Part shown: one piece after another, positions 42,675-51,285 of the stretch | How positions within the stretch are numbered: position 1 is the stretch's first letter | Layout of the letters: every line of letters starts with the position of its first letter | Assembly: GCA_002310095.1 (NCBI GenBank) | Contig: DBYH01000010.1 | Coordinates: 1 to 64,000, forward strand | DNA: 64,000 nucleotides | Direction: 5' to 3' | DNA from: Firmicutes bacterium UBA1191 | GTDB lineage: Bacteria > Bacillota > Clostridia > Peptostreptococcales > Anaerovoracaceae | Position numbers and translations under genes: made by a program | Notes under the pieces: generated by a model | Database searches by the model: none | Told to the model about the DNA's origin: nothing | What the model saw: the letters and a program-made list of their open reading frames with translations, nothing else

Positions 42675-42703
42675 TAAGATAGCAGAATATATGTTCGTTG
42701 TCA
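42675..42703 (-). promoter_or_regulatory. Promoter of the yneA-like gene
   Basis: On the - strand, a perfect TTGACA, a 17-base spacer and TATCTT lie about 55 bases before the ATG. Confidence 0.75.
42684..42695. promoter_or_regulatory. LexA-like box inside the promoter spacer
   Basis: Read on the - strand, CGAACATATATTC differs from the GAAC-N4-GTTC core at one base. It lies between the -35 and -10 boxes, where a repressor would block polymerase. Confidence 0.55.
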
Positions 42704-42713
42704 ATAGAAATCG

Positions 42714-42725
42714 CGAACAAATTTT
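42714..42725. promoter_or_regulatory. LexA-like box upstream of the -35 element
   Basis: CGAACAAATTTTCG differs from the core at one base and keeps the outer C and G of the full consensus. Confidence 0.45.
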
Positions 42726-42783
42726 CGTAAATTGCTTTAGTCGGTAAGTATTTGCCGCTTTTAGACTGGACTGTTTAAGAGTT

Positions 42784-43518
42784 CTACATTCCCATGAGTT
42801 TATCATAGAATGTATCAAAGAGTTTGAACACCTTATCCCTGAAGATAACTCCAACGATAAACAATATGATTACGATCACGGCTATTATTATCGCGCTATG
42901 ATAGTTGCCGTGCATAATCTGCCGCCCTATTGCGATGCTGCACATCATTCCCGGAGATCTGGCGATAAGAGAAATAATAAGAAACGGTTTTATATGCATG
43001 TTGGAAATGCCTGCAGCATAGGTGCACAGGTCTTTTGGAATGCCTGGTATAAGGAATATGACAAACACAGCGAGCATGCCCTTCTTGCTGTTGATCTTGT
43101 CCAGCATTTCCATGACTTTGCGCTCGCCGAACAGAATATGCATGGCGTCCTGTCCGAGGAACTGAGCGATGTAGAATACGATGACAGAACCGAGAAACGC
43201 GCCTATAAGCGACAATGCAAAGGCAAGCCAGAAGCCGTAGAGATATCCCGCGGCGACCTGCAGGGCCTGCCCCGGAATTATGCATATGATTATCTGAAGG
43301 ATCTGGGCGCCAATATAAACCAAGGCGCTCTGCTTTTTGTACTGCAGCAGCCACTGCTCAACGTTCTTGAGGTTTGCCGCGTCCTCAAGCACTTCATGAT
43401 GGAAAAGAAAGATATACAAAGGCACGCCGATAATAATCACGGCCAGCGCGACGAGTTTGAGTATCAGCGATATCTTTTTATATTGTTTTCTGTACTCCTG
43501 CTTGTCCTTCTGCTTCAC
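42784..43518 (-). CDS. VTT-domain (TVP38/TMEM64, DedA-superfamily) membrane protein
   Basis: This 244-residue protein has about six membrane segments and the VTT core: IIPGQALQVAAGYLYG followed by GAFLGSVIVFYIAQFLG, then FLIPGIPKDLCTYAAG. Members are thought to act in lipid scrambling or membrane homeostasis; some relatives affect antimicrobial resistance. A basic N-terminus (MKQKDKQEYRKQYKK) precedes the first helix. The start overlaps the stop of the Met-gamma-lyase gene by one base, so it is the last gene of the long - strand string. The yneA-like gene beyond has its own promoter. Confidence 0.88.
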   Translation of the reverse strand: MKQKDKQEYRKQYKKISLILKLVALAVIIIGVPLYIFLFHHEVLEDAANLKNVEQWLLQYKKQSALVYIGAQILQIIICIIPGQALQVAAGYLYGFWLAFALSLIGAFLGSVIVFYIAQFLGQDAMHILFGERKVMEMLDKINSKKGMLAVFVIFLIPGIPKDLCTYAAGISNMHIKPFLIISLIARSPGMMCSIAIGRQIMHGNYHSAIIIAVIVIILFIVGVIFRDKVFKLFDTFYDKLMGM

Positions 43519-44810
43519 TACAGCGTACCTGATCCTCTATCAACTATTTCCTGAAGCGCCTTTATGACTCCGAATTTTGAATGCTCGTAAGTAAGACCTC
43601 CCTGGAAGTACACAACAAAAGGCTCCCTTATAGGACCATCGGATGAAAGTTCAATGGACGAACCCTGTACGAACGCTCCTGCCGCCATAACGACGGGATC
43701 CTCATATCCCGGCATGTTCCATGGCTCAGGCGATACATGAGAGTCTATTGGAGCCGCGGCCTGGATGCCTTTGCAGAAAGCAACCACCTTATCAGGTGAA
43801 CCGAGCTTCACGGCCTGAATGATGTCACTTCTCGTATCTCCGGATCCCGGGCACACTTCATAGCCCAGTTTTTCGAAGACTCTGGCGCACAGTACAGCGC
43901 CCTTCACGGCTCCGTTTACAGTCTTCGGTCCTATGAAAAGTCCCTGAAGCATAGCGCGTGTCTGACCGAAAGTGAGCCCGCACTCGCCGCCGATACCGGG
44001 AGTCGTGAGTCTGTAGCTTACGTTATCTATGAGGTCTTTTCTGCCTGCCACATATCCTCCCGTCAGCGCAAGTCCGCCGCCCGGATTCTTTATGAGCGAA
44101 CCTGCCATTATGTCGGCTCCCACGTCCGTAGGCTCCTTGACATGAAGAAATTCTCCGTAGCAGTTATCGACCATGCAGACGATGTCCGGTCTGACGCCAT
44201 GTACAAAGGCAGTCCACTCCTCAATCTGTTCTATCGTAATGGCTTTTCTCCAGCCGTATCCCGTGGCTCTCTGAAGGCAAACCATGCGGGTGTCCGGCGT
44301 GATGGTTTCTTTTAATGCGTCGAAATCAATGGTTCCGTCATCTTTAAGCTCGACCTGATCATAGGTTATTCCGAAATCCATCAGGGTGCCTTTGCCATTG
44401 CCGCGGATGCCGATTGTCTCCTCGAGGGTGTCGTACGGGGCTCCCGTGCTGTATATGAGCTTGTCTCCAGGCCTCAGAACGCCCGTCAGAGCCAGACTGA
44501 GAGCATGGGTGCCATTTACTATTATAGGCCTCACAAGAGCCGCCTCAGCGTGAAATATGTCCGCGTAGACCTTCTCTGTAGCCTCGCGTCCGGCATCGTC
44601 ATAGCCGTATCCGGTGTTCCATGAGAAATGCCTGTCGCTGATGCCGTTCTTCTGGAAAGCGTCCAGCACTTTGTACTGGTTGTAGGCCATTATATCGTCC
44701 AGCTCATCGAAAAGCGGACGGACTTCCTGTTCGCATTTGTCAACCAGATTCAGTACTTCTTCGGATATTCCGAACTTCCCGCGCAGCAGCTCAAATGTAT
44801 TACTTTTCAT
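43518..44810 (-). CDS. Methionine gamma-lyase family PLP protein (aluminium-resistance type)
   Basis: This 430-residue PLP protein belongs to the Met_gamma_lyase family once named aluminium resistance protein, common beside miaA/hfq and lexA in Clostridia. The PLP lysine is probably Lys241 in GSLIKNPGGGLALTGGY, with VDNCYGEF (215-222) as the cofactor strand and STGAPYDTLEE as the phosphate region. The real substrate is not established. It overlaps the tyrosine recombinase gene by 11 bases upstream and the VTT gene by one base downstream. Confidence 0.88.
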   Translation of the reverse strand: MKSNTFELLRGKFGISEEVLNLVDKCEQEVRPLFDELDDIMAYNQYKVLDAFQKNGISDRHFSWNTGYGYDDAGREATEKVYADIFHAEAALVRPIIVNGTHALSLALTGVLRPGDKLIYSTGAPYDTLEETIGIRGNGKGTLMDFGITYDQVELKDDGTIDFDALKETITPDTRMVCLQRATGYGWRKAITIEQIEEWTAFVHGVRPDIVCMVDNCYGEFLHVKEPTDVGADIMAGSLIKNPGGGLALTGGYVAGRKDLIDNVSYRLTTPGIGGECGLTFGQTRAMLQGLFIGPKTVNGAVKGAVLCARVFEKLGYEVCPGSGDTRSDIIQAVKLGSPDKVVAFCKGIQAAAPIDSHVSPEPWNMPGYEDPVVMAAGAFVQGSSIELSSDGPIREPFVVYFQGGLTYEHSKFGVIKALQEIVDRGSGTL

Positions 44811-45942
44811 GCTTGTTTTCCTTTCGTTCCAGCTCCCATTCCATGTCTTTGACCAGGTCCCTCTTGACGTTCATCTTGTGGTTAGCGTAGAGCTGGGTCG
44901 TCGTCACCTGTTCATGGTCCAGAAGTGCCTGAACATCGAAGATTGAGTTTCCTCTGCCGATCAGGCTCGTTGCGGCAGTAGCCCTGAGTTTGTGGGGGCT
45001 GTAGCCGGCTTTTCTGGTAGTGGACAGGCCGATGGATGTGTATTTCTTGACCAGATCCCTGATGGCGCGCTCGGTCATCCTGCGTCCCTGAAGAGACAGG
45101 AAAAGCGCGTCCTCATGTCCCGGAACTATCTTCTCATCATGTGGTCTCTCGTTCTCCAGATAATCGATAATAACTTCGGTGACGGAGCGGTTCAAAGGCA
45201 TTATTGCCTCTTTGTCCCTCTTTCTGTAGATCTTGAACTCTCCTCTGTTGAAGTTGAATGAAGAAACATTCAGCTGCTGAAGCTCGAAGAGCCTGAGCCC
45301 GTACGTAATGAAGAGAATCAGGATAGCCTTGTCTCTCTTCTTGGTCTTTTCCCAGTACTGGTGCTCTTTTTCTGTAAGATTTGCCCCTGTGGTTACGGCG
45401 TCGAGCATTATCATCACCTCATCGTCCTGAAGAGCCTTGATCTCGCGCTCGCTAGCCTTTGGGACACGGATCGGGTCGAATCCGTCAGTTATGTTCTTTT
45501 CCAGAATGCCGTCCCTGTAGAGCTGCTTGAACAGCACTGAAACAGAAGACTTCTTTCTCGCAAGGGTCTTGTTGGTGTTCTCATAGAGGACAATTTCATT
45601 GTCTTTCTCAACGCTGTAGCTGCGGCAGTAGTCGATGAACATGTTGACATCGGCTGCAACTATCTCCCTGAATTCAGATTCCTTGATCTCTCTCGGCCTT
45701 GAGGCCTCAGTCAGGCCCGTATTGTCGATGAGATACTGGCAGAAAAACCTTATGTCCGTAAGATAAGCAAGTCTCGTCATAGGAAGCACATTGCCCTTCA
45801 GATAAGCAAAAAAGCCCCTCATGAAAACCGGGAGCTCTTTTTCGATGTCGGTGCACTTGGCCATGACCTCATGTTCCTTGAGCACGATATTGTCTGGCCT
45901 TTCGCTTCTGTTATTGAGTCTTACAGTCTTTTCTCCAGCCAC
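44800..45942 (-). CDS. XerC/XerD-like tyrosine recombinase
   Basis: This 380-residue site-specific recombinase has a SAM-like DNA-binding domain (about 35-150) and a catalytic domain with Arg217 (TYGLRLFELQ), a beta-turn lysine near 243, His317 and Arg320 (HKLRATAAT), His343 and the nucleophile Tyr352 (TQLYANH). It is longer than XerC/D (about 300) through an N-terminal extension and an inserted middle part. The start is GTG at 45942, inside the miaA end, with AAAGGGG upstream; an ATG at 45864 is an alternative. The overlaps with miaA and the downstream gene, and the lack of att-like repeats, suggest a resident chromosomal recombinase rather than a phage integrase. Confidence 0.88.
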   Translation of the reverse strand: MAGEKTVRLNNRSERPDNIVLKEHEVMAKCTDIEKELPVFMRGFFAYLKGNVLPMTRLAYLTDIRFFCQYLIDNTGLTEASRPREIKESEFREIVAADVNMFIDYCRSYSVEKDNEIVLYENTNKTLARKKSSVSVLFKQLYRDGILEKNITDGFDPIRVPKASEREIKALQDDEVMIMLDAVTTGANLTEKEHQYWEKTKKRDKAILILFITYGLRLFELQQLNVSSFNFNRGEFKIYRKRDKEAIMPLNRSVTEVIIDYLENERPHDEKIVPGHEDALFLSLQGRRMTERAIRDLVKKYTSIGLSTTRKAGYSPHKLRATAATSLIGRGNSIFDVQALLDHEQVTTTQLYANHKMNVKRDLVKDMEWELERKENKHEK

Positions 45943-46856
45943 TCTATGAATCCCCTTTTAGCTTCTTCCTCGTTCAAGTATTCCGATAAATTTATCGTAT
46001 TCATTTTATCATATCTGCGGAACCATGTTAACTGCCTTTTAGCGTAATGGCGCGTATTTTTTTTAATGTTGTCGATGGCTTCCTCCAGGCTCACGTCGCC
46101 GTTCAGGTACTCTATTACCTCTTTGTAGCCGATGCCCTTCATTGAGATATCTTCGGCGTCCAGACCCATTTCAGTAAGGGATTTTACCTCATCTATCAGA
46201 CCCGCTTCGATAAGAGCGTCCACCCTTCTGTTTATCCTGTCGTAGAGTTCTTCCCTGTCTCTCGTAAGGCAGACCAGGAGTGGATCGTAATCCGGATTTT
46301 CGGAAATGTTGCCGTCGAATGGTCTTACTTCGCCCTCCCCTGCCTCGAGGCGTTCGATTGCCCTGATGATTTTCTTGGTATTGTTCGGGTGAATTCTTTC
46401 GGCCGCGGCGGGATCCATCTCCGCCAGTATGGTGTGCAGGGATTCAGAGCCCTCTGAGACTGCCTTTGCTTTAAGGCTCTCACGGAGCTGTTCGTTGCCT
46501 GACGCCCCTGCGAAATCCATGTCGTAGAGTATGGAATTGAGATAAAGACCTGTTCCGCCTGAGATCACGGGCAGTTTTTCCCGCGAGAGTATGTCATTTA
46601 TAGTCTCTCTGGCCATCTCCTGGTAACGGGCGACGGAAAACTCCTCCCGGGGATCCAGGAAGTCAATTAAATGATGGACCGCCCGGCTGCGCTCTTCTTC
46701 GGTAGGTTTGGCGCTTCCGATGTCCATATATTTATAGAGCTGCATGGAATCGCAGGAGACGATCTCTCCGTCGAAAGCCCTTGCAGCTTCTATGGCGTAT
46801 TCAGTTTTTCCGACAGCCGTTGGTCCGGCTATCACCAGAATGCGTCTTTTATCCAT
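45921..46856 (-). CDS. miaA: tRNA dimethylallyltransferase
   Basis: This 311-residue enzyme adds a dimethylallyl group to A37 of tRNAs reading UNN codons. The P-loop is GPTAVGKT at 11-18, followed by the SCDSMQLYKYMDIGSAKP recognition motif. The C-terminal tRNA-binding part has NTRHYAKRQLTWFRR. The length is standard. It starts 3 bases after the mutL stop, the conserved mutS-mutL-miaA order. In many Clostridia hfq follows; here a tyrosine recombinase gene overlaps the end by 22 bases instead. Confidence 0.96.
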   Translation of the reverse strand: MDKRRILVIAGPTAVGKTEYAIEAARAFDGEIVSCDSMQLYKYMDIGSAKPTEEERSRAVHHLIDFLDPREEFSVARYQEMARETINDILSREKLPVISGGTGLYLNSILYDMDFAGASGNEQLRESLKAKAVSEGSESLHTILAEMDPAAAERIHPNNTKKIIRAIERLEAGEGEVRPFDGNISENPDYDPLLVCLTRDREELYDRINRRVDALIEAGLIDEVKSLTEMGLDAEDISMKGIGYKEVIEYLNGDVSLEEAIDNIKKNTRHYAKRQLTWFRRYDKMNTINLSEYLNEEEAKRGFIEWLEKRL

Positions 46857-46859
46857 GAT

Positions 46860-48671
46860 TCACGCGCGTTTGAACATGCGCTCCAGTTCGTATCTGGTCA
46901 TTTTTATGAATGTTGGCCTGCCGTGAGGACATGAGAACGGGTTGTCACAGGCCTTCAGCTGATCCATGAGAGCCGTTATCTCCCTTGAATCAAGCAAATC
47001 TCCGCCTTTTACAGCGGATTTGCAGGATCTGGTGATTATCTTCTCCAGTGTTCCGCGGTTCGTCAGGTCAGGTTTCTCGCTGAACTCGCTGAAAAGGTCC
47101 TTCAGAAAGTCCTCTGCCTCGCTCATTTCCATGAAAGCGGGTATTTCGCGGACGATATATGTGTTGTTTCCGAAGAATTCTATATCGTATCCCATGGCTC
47201 TGACGTCGTCGATCCAGGCTTCCTCGGTGGCCGAAACGTCAGATGATACGCTCAGGGACAAAGGCATCAGCATCTGCTGTGAGAATTTCTCGGAGGAATT
47301 ATACTGATTCATCAGCTTTTCGTAGAATACCCTCTCATGTGCGGCGTGCTGGTCGATCATATAGAAGTTTTCTTCATCCTGTGCGAGAATATATGTGTTA
47401 AAAACAGAGCCTATTACGGTCAGTTCATCGAAATCGAAAGGTCTGTTGGTCTTTTCAGGCGCTTTTTCTGTCATTTCCTCCGCTGTTTCGGCCTGAATTT
47501 TCTCCTCCCGCATTGTTGTCAGGAACGATTTTATGTCAACTTGCTCCTGGACTTTCTCTTCCTCGCGGATCGCAGGAATTTCAGGTCTTGCCGTCGTGTT
47601 TGCCGGCGGATTTGAAGGTTGAGCAGCCTCATATGTGAAAACTTCATCCTTCACCAGACCGTCTGATTTGGCGATTTCAGGGACAGCCATCTCCCCTTTA
47701 AGGGCTTCACGTATGGCTTCAGCGACAAAGTCCTCCACTTCACTGTTTTTATCGAAACGTATCTGTTTCTTGGTCGGGTGAATGTTCACATCCAGTTTTT
47801 CGGCCGGCATAGCCAGGAAAATGAACGCTATAGGGAACCTCCCCTTGAACATTCTCTCGGCGTATGCCCTGTCCAGCGCCTTCTCAAGCACCGAACTGGC
47901 AATGATGCGTCCGTTGACGCAAAATATCTGTCTGCTTCTTGACGGAAGTGTCTTATCGGGCGGTGAAACATGGGCTTTAAGGGTAAATCCGCCCTCGGAT
48001 TTCTCCACAGGAATGAGCCCCTCGCCTATGTCTTTGCCGTAAATGTTGATGATATTGGCCAGAATGTTGCCTTTGCCTGACGTTGTGAACACTATGGATG
48101 CGCCGTTTATCATGCTGAAACGTATGTCAGGATATGAAAGAGCGATCCTGGATACGAAATCGATGATTTTTCTGGCCTCTGAAGCATCCGTGGCCAGGAA
48201 TTTGTACCTTGCCGGCACGTTGAAGAACAGGTCACGAACAGTGACTGTGGTACCGTCAGGACAGCCCGTGGCGGTGTTTTCAAGGACCTGGGAGCTCTCA
48301 ACCACAACCTTTCTGCCGGATTTGGCGTCCGCGGTCTTGGTTATGAGTTCCACCCTTGAAACGGCGCATATGCTGGCCAGGGCTTCTCCCCTGAACCCAA
48401 GAGTCTCAATGCGGTCCAGATCGGCCTCGGTGGATATCTTGCTCGTCGCGTGGCGCCTGAATGCCGTCTCCACCTCGTCAGCCGGTATGCCGCAGCCGTT
48501 GTCTGTGACGCGGATGTAGGTCCTTCCACCGTCCTTTATCTGCACGGTAATTGTAGTCGCTCCGGCGTCCACGGCGTTCTCGACCAGCTCCTTGACTATG
48601 GAAACAGGCCTGTCTATTACCTCGCCTGCGGCGATTTTGTCTGCTATGTGCTTATCTAATATCTTTATCAT
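46860..48671 (-). CDS. mutL: DNA mismatch repair endonuclease MutL
   Basis: This 603-residue protein has the N-terminal GHKL ATPase with Glu28 and Asn32 in KELVENAVDAG and the DNGCGI and GFRGEAL motifs. The C-terminal dimerisation domain, near residue 440, carries DQHAAHERVFYEK, which fits the DQHA(X)2E(X)4E endonuclease motif, and CPHGRP near the end. It should therefore nick DNA itself, as expected in bacteria without MutH. A variable linker covers about 335-420. It follows mutS by 12 bases. Confidence 0.97.
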   Translation of the reverse strand: MIKILDKHIADKIAAGEVIDRPVSIVKELVENAVDAGATTITVQIKDGGRTYIRVTDNGCGIPADEVETAFRRHATSKISTEADLDRIETLGFRGEALASICAVSRVELITKTADAKSGRKVVVESSQVLENTATGCPDGTTVTVRDLFFNVPARYKFLATDASEARKIIDFVSRIALSYPDIRFSMINGASIVFTTSGKGNILANIINIYGKDIGEGLIPVEKSEGGFTLKAHVSPPDKTLPSRSRQIFCVNGRIIASSVLEKALDRAYAERMFKGRFPIAFIFLAMPAEKLDVNIHPTKKQIRFDKNSEVEDFVAEAIREALKGEMAVPEIAKSDGLVKDEVFTYEAAQPSNPPANTTARPEIPAIREEEKVQEQVDIKSFLTTMREEKIQAETAEEMTEKAPEKTNRPFDFDELTVIGSVFNTYILAQDEENFYMIDQHAAHERVFYEKLMNQYNSSEKFSQQMLMPLSLSVSSDVSATEEAWIDDVRAMGYDIEFFGNNTYIVREIPAFMEMSEAEDFLKDLFSEFSEKPDLTNRGTLEKIITRSCKSAVKGGDLLDSREITALMDQLKACDNPFSCPHGRPTFIKMTRYELERMFKRA

Positions 48672-48683
48672 GACAATGAATCC

Positions 48684-51275
48684 TTAGAGATTCTTCTTGA
48701 GATCTTCCAGTATTTTGAGGGCCTCTGAAGGCGTTGTATTCATGAGATCAAGGGATTTAAGCTTCTCCTTGACCGGATCAGGCACAGTTTCGAAGAATGT
48801 GAGCTGGGCCTCGCCGGTGTTTTCCTTTACGACCTCAACATTGTCCTCCATGTTGCCCACGAGGCTATCCAGATGACCTCTCGCGTTTGTCAGAAGCTCG
48901 TCAGGCACGCCGGCCAGCTGAGCCACATGGATTCCGTAGCTTCTTGAAGCGGAGCCCTCTACAATCTTGTGCAGGAACACGATGTTTCCATTATCCTCAA
49001 TTACATCTACGTTGAGGTTCCTGACGCCGTCCAGAGTGTTCTCCAGCACTGTCATCTCGTGGTAATGGGTGGCGAAGAGAGTCCTGATGTGCCTTTTGCA
49101 TACGAATTCAGCGGTAGCCCACGCGATGGACAGGCCGTCGTAGGTGCTCGTCCCCCGCCCTATCTCGTCCAGAATAATCAGGCTCTTGGCCGTGGCTGTG
49201 TTGAGTATGTAGGCCAACTCGCTCATCTCGACGAAGAAGGTGCTCTGACCCTGAGCCAGATTGTCGGAGGCTCCTATTCTCGTGAATATACGATCGCAGA
49301 GGCCGATATGGGCCCGCGCTGCCGGCACGAAGCATCCAGCCTGCGCCATGAGCACTATGAGAGCCGTCTGTCTCATGTACGTGGACTTGCCGGACATGTT
49401 AGGACCGGTTATTATCAGCAGACCAGCGTCCTTTCTGTCCAGATATGTGTCGTTGGAGACAAAAACACTATCTCTGACTGTCTGTTCGATGACCGGATGA
49501 CGCCCCTGCTCGATGGAAATGACGTCGCCGTTGTCGATCACAGGTTTGACGTAATCGTTCTTCTCGGCGGTCTGCGCAAAAGCAGTCAGCACGTCGAGGA
49601 CAGCCACGGCGTGAGAAGTGCTCTGGATCTCCGCGATGTAGCCTTTGAGCCTGTCGCGCATCTCGCAGAAGAGCTCGTATTCCAGCTTGTTTATCTCCGC
49701 CTCCGCGTTGAGAACGAGTCTCTCGGTCTCTTTCAGCTGAGGCGTTATGAATCTCTCGCAGTTGACGAGAGTCTGTTTTCTGATGTAATCCTCGGGAACC
49801 AGATCGTAGAAGGACTTGGTTACCTCGATGTAGTAACCGAAGACCTTGTTGAAACCAACTCTCAGGTTCCTGATTCCTGTACGCTCCCTTTCGGTAGCTT
49901 CCAGGGACGCGATCCACAGCTGGGCGTCGTGTATGGAAGCCTTGAGGTCGTCCAGTTCCTTTGAATAGCCCGCTCTGATGAGGCCGCCCTCCTTGACAGT
50001 GAACGGTGGCTCATCGACTATGCCGGCGTCTATCATGGAACAAACATCCTCCAGAGGATAAATCTCCTCTCTAAGCTGGGCTATAAGGGTCGAATCGAGA
50101 GATGAAAGATCCATGAGTATCTCAGGAAGAACCCTGCATGAGTCAGCCAGGGCCACAAGATCAAGTCCGTTTGCCCTGCCCGTCGCGATCCTTCCGGCGA
50201 GACGCTCGAAGTCGTAAATCCTCTTCAGGTTTTCCTTGATATTGTTTCTCGTCAGAACATCGTCGACAAGAGTTTCCACAGCGTCGAGTCTGGCGTTGAT
50301 CATCTCCGCGTTGTTAAGCGGCTGTCTCAGCCAGTGTTTCATGGTCCTTGAGCCCATGGCCGTGTGGGTTTTGTCCAGAACACCGAGAAGTGATCCGTGA
50401 AGCTTTTTCTCGAAGAGAGTCTCCGTAAGTTCAAGGTTCTTTATAGTCGCCTTATCCAGGGACATGTGCTGTCCCACCGAATATACAGAGAGAACTCTGA
50501 TATGGGAAAGATCGCTCTTCTGGGTATCGTAAAGATAGAGAAGCAGCGCCCCGAGAGCTGTCTCGGAGTCAGTGTCCTCCTCCACTCCTATTCCTCTTGA
50601 TGAAGTTACGCCGAAGTGGCGTCTGATTGTGTCCCTGAGGGCGTCTTTGCGGTAGAATCTGTCGCCGATCACGTTTATGTACGGATCAATTACAGTCGCC
50701 AGGTCCACTGTGTCGAGAATCATGGACGTGTTTTCGTCCAGAATAAGTTCTCTGGCGTTTATTTTAACCAGTTCATTAATGAGGGTCTGCCTGGCTCCGA
50801 TTCCGGAAAAAGATGTAAGGCAGATCTCCCCTGTCGATACATCGCAGTACGAAAGTCCTATGCTCTCGCCGCCCGTAAAGACGGACGCGATGTAGTTGTT
50901 TTCCTTGTCGCTGAGCATGCTGCCGGTCATGGCTGTTCCCGGCGTAACGATCTGAATGACCTCACGCCTGACTATACCCTTAGCGGCGGCGGGATCCTCG
51001 ACCTGCTCGCATATTGCGACCTTGTAGCCTTTGCCTATGAGGCGGGCTATGTACGTATCCGCGGCATGGAAAGGGACTCCGCACATGGGAGCCCTTTCAT
51101 CTAAACCGCATTGTTTACCTGTAAGTGTAAGCTCAAGCTCTCGTGAAGCGGTTATGGCGTCGTCGAAGAACATTTCATAAAAGTCCCCGAGCCTGAAGAA
51201 CAGGATCTCGTCCTTGTGTTCTTCCTTGATATCAAGATATTGCCGCATCATGGGCGAAAGCTTTGATTTTGCCAA
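48684..51275 (-). CDS. mutS: DNA mismatch repair protein MutS
   Basis: This 863-residue protein recognises mismatches and loops. The mismatch-reading Phe-x-Glu is Phe32-Tyr33-Glu34 in RLGDFYEMF. The ATPase has Walker A GPNMSGKST and the downstream FVEMSELAYIL and DEIGRGTSTYDG motifs. The length is that of MutS1. It follows the aminotransferase gene by 10 bases and precedes mutL by 12, so all three are probably on one transcript. Confidence 0.98.
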   Translation of the reverse strand: MAKSKLSPMMRQYLDIKEEHKDEILFFRLGDFYEMFFDDAITASRELELTLTGKQCGLDERAPMCGVPFHAADTYIARLIGKGYKVAICEQVEDPAAAKGIVRREVIQIVTPGTAMTGSMLSDKENNYIASVFTGGESIGLSYCDVSTGEICLTSFSGIGARQTLINELVKINARELILDENTSMILDTVDLATVIDPYINVIGDRFYRKDALRDTIRRHFGVTSSRGIGVEEDTDSETALGALLLYLYDTQKSDLSHIRVLSVYSVGQHMSLDKATIKNLELTETLFEKKLHGSLLGVLDKTHTAMGSRTMKHWLRQPLNNAEMINARLDAVETLVDDVLTRNNIKENLKRIYDFERLAGRIATGRANGLDLVALADSCRVLPEILMDLSSLDSTLIAQLREEIYPLEDVCSMIDAGIVDEPPFTVKEGGLIRAGYSKELDDLKASIHDAQLWIASLEATERERTGIRNLRVGFNKVFGYYIEVTKSFYDLVPEDYIRKQTLVNCERFITPQLKETERLVLNAEAEINKLEYELFCEMRDRLKGYIAEIQSTSHAVAVLDVLTAFAQTAEKNDYVKPVIDNGDVISIEQGRHPVIEQTVRDSVFVSNDTYLDRKDAGLLIITGPNMSGKSTYMRQTALIVLMAQAGCFVPAARAHIGLCDRIFTRIGASDNLAQGQSTFFVEMSELAYILNTATAKSLIILDEIGRGTSTYDGLSIAWATAEFVCKRHIRTLFATHYHEMTVLENTLDGVRNLNVDVIEDNGNIVFLHKIVEGSASRSYGIHVAQLAGVPDELLTNARGHLDSLVGNMEDNVEVVKENTGEAQLTFFETVPDPVKEKLKSLDLMNTTPSEALKILEDLKKNL

Positions 51276-51285
51276 TTCCTTCTCC

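Noticed and set aside
44800..45942. Prophage or integrative element marked by the recombinase
   Set aside because: Flanking genes are housekeeping, overlap the recombinase, and no att-like repeats or other phage genes are present.
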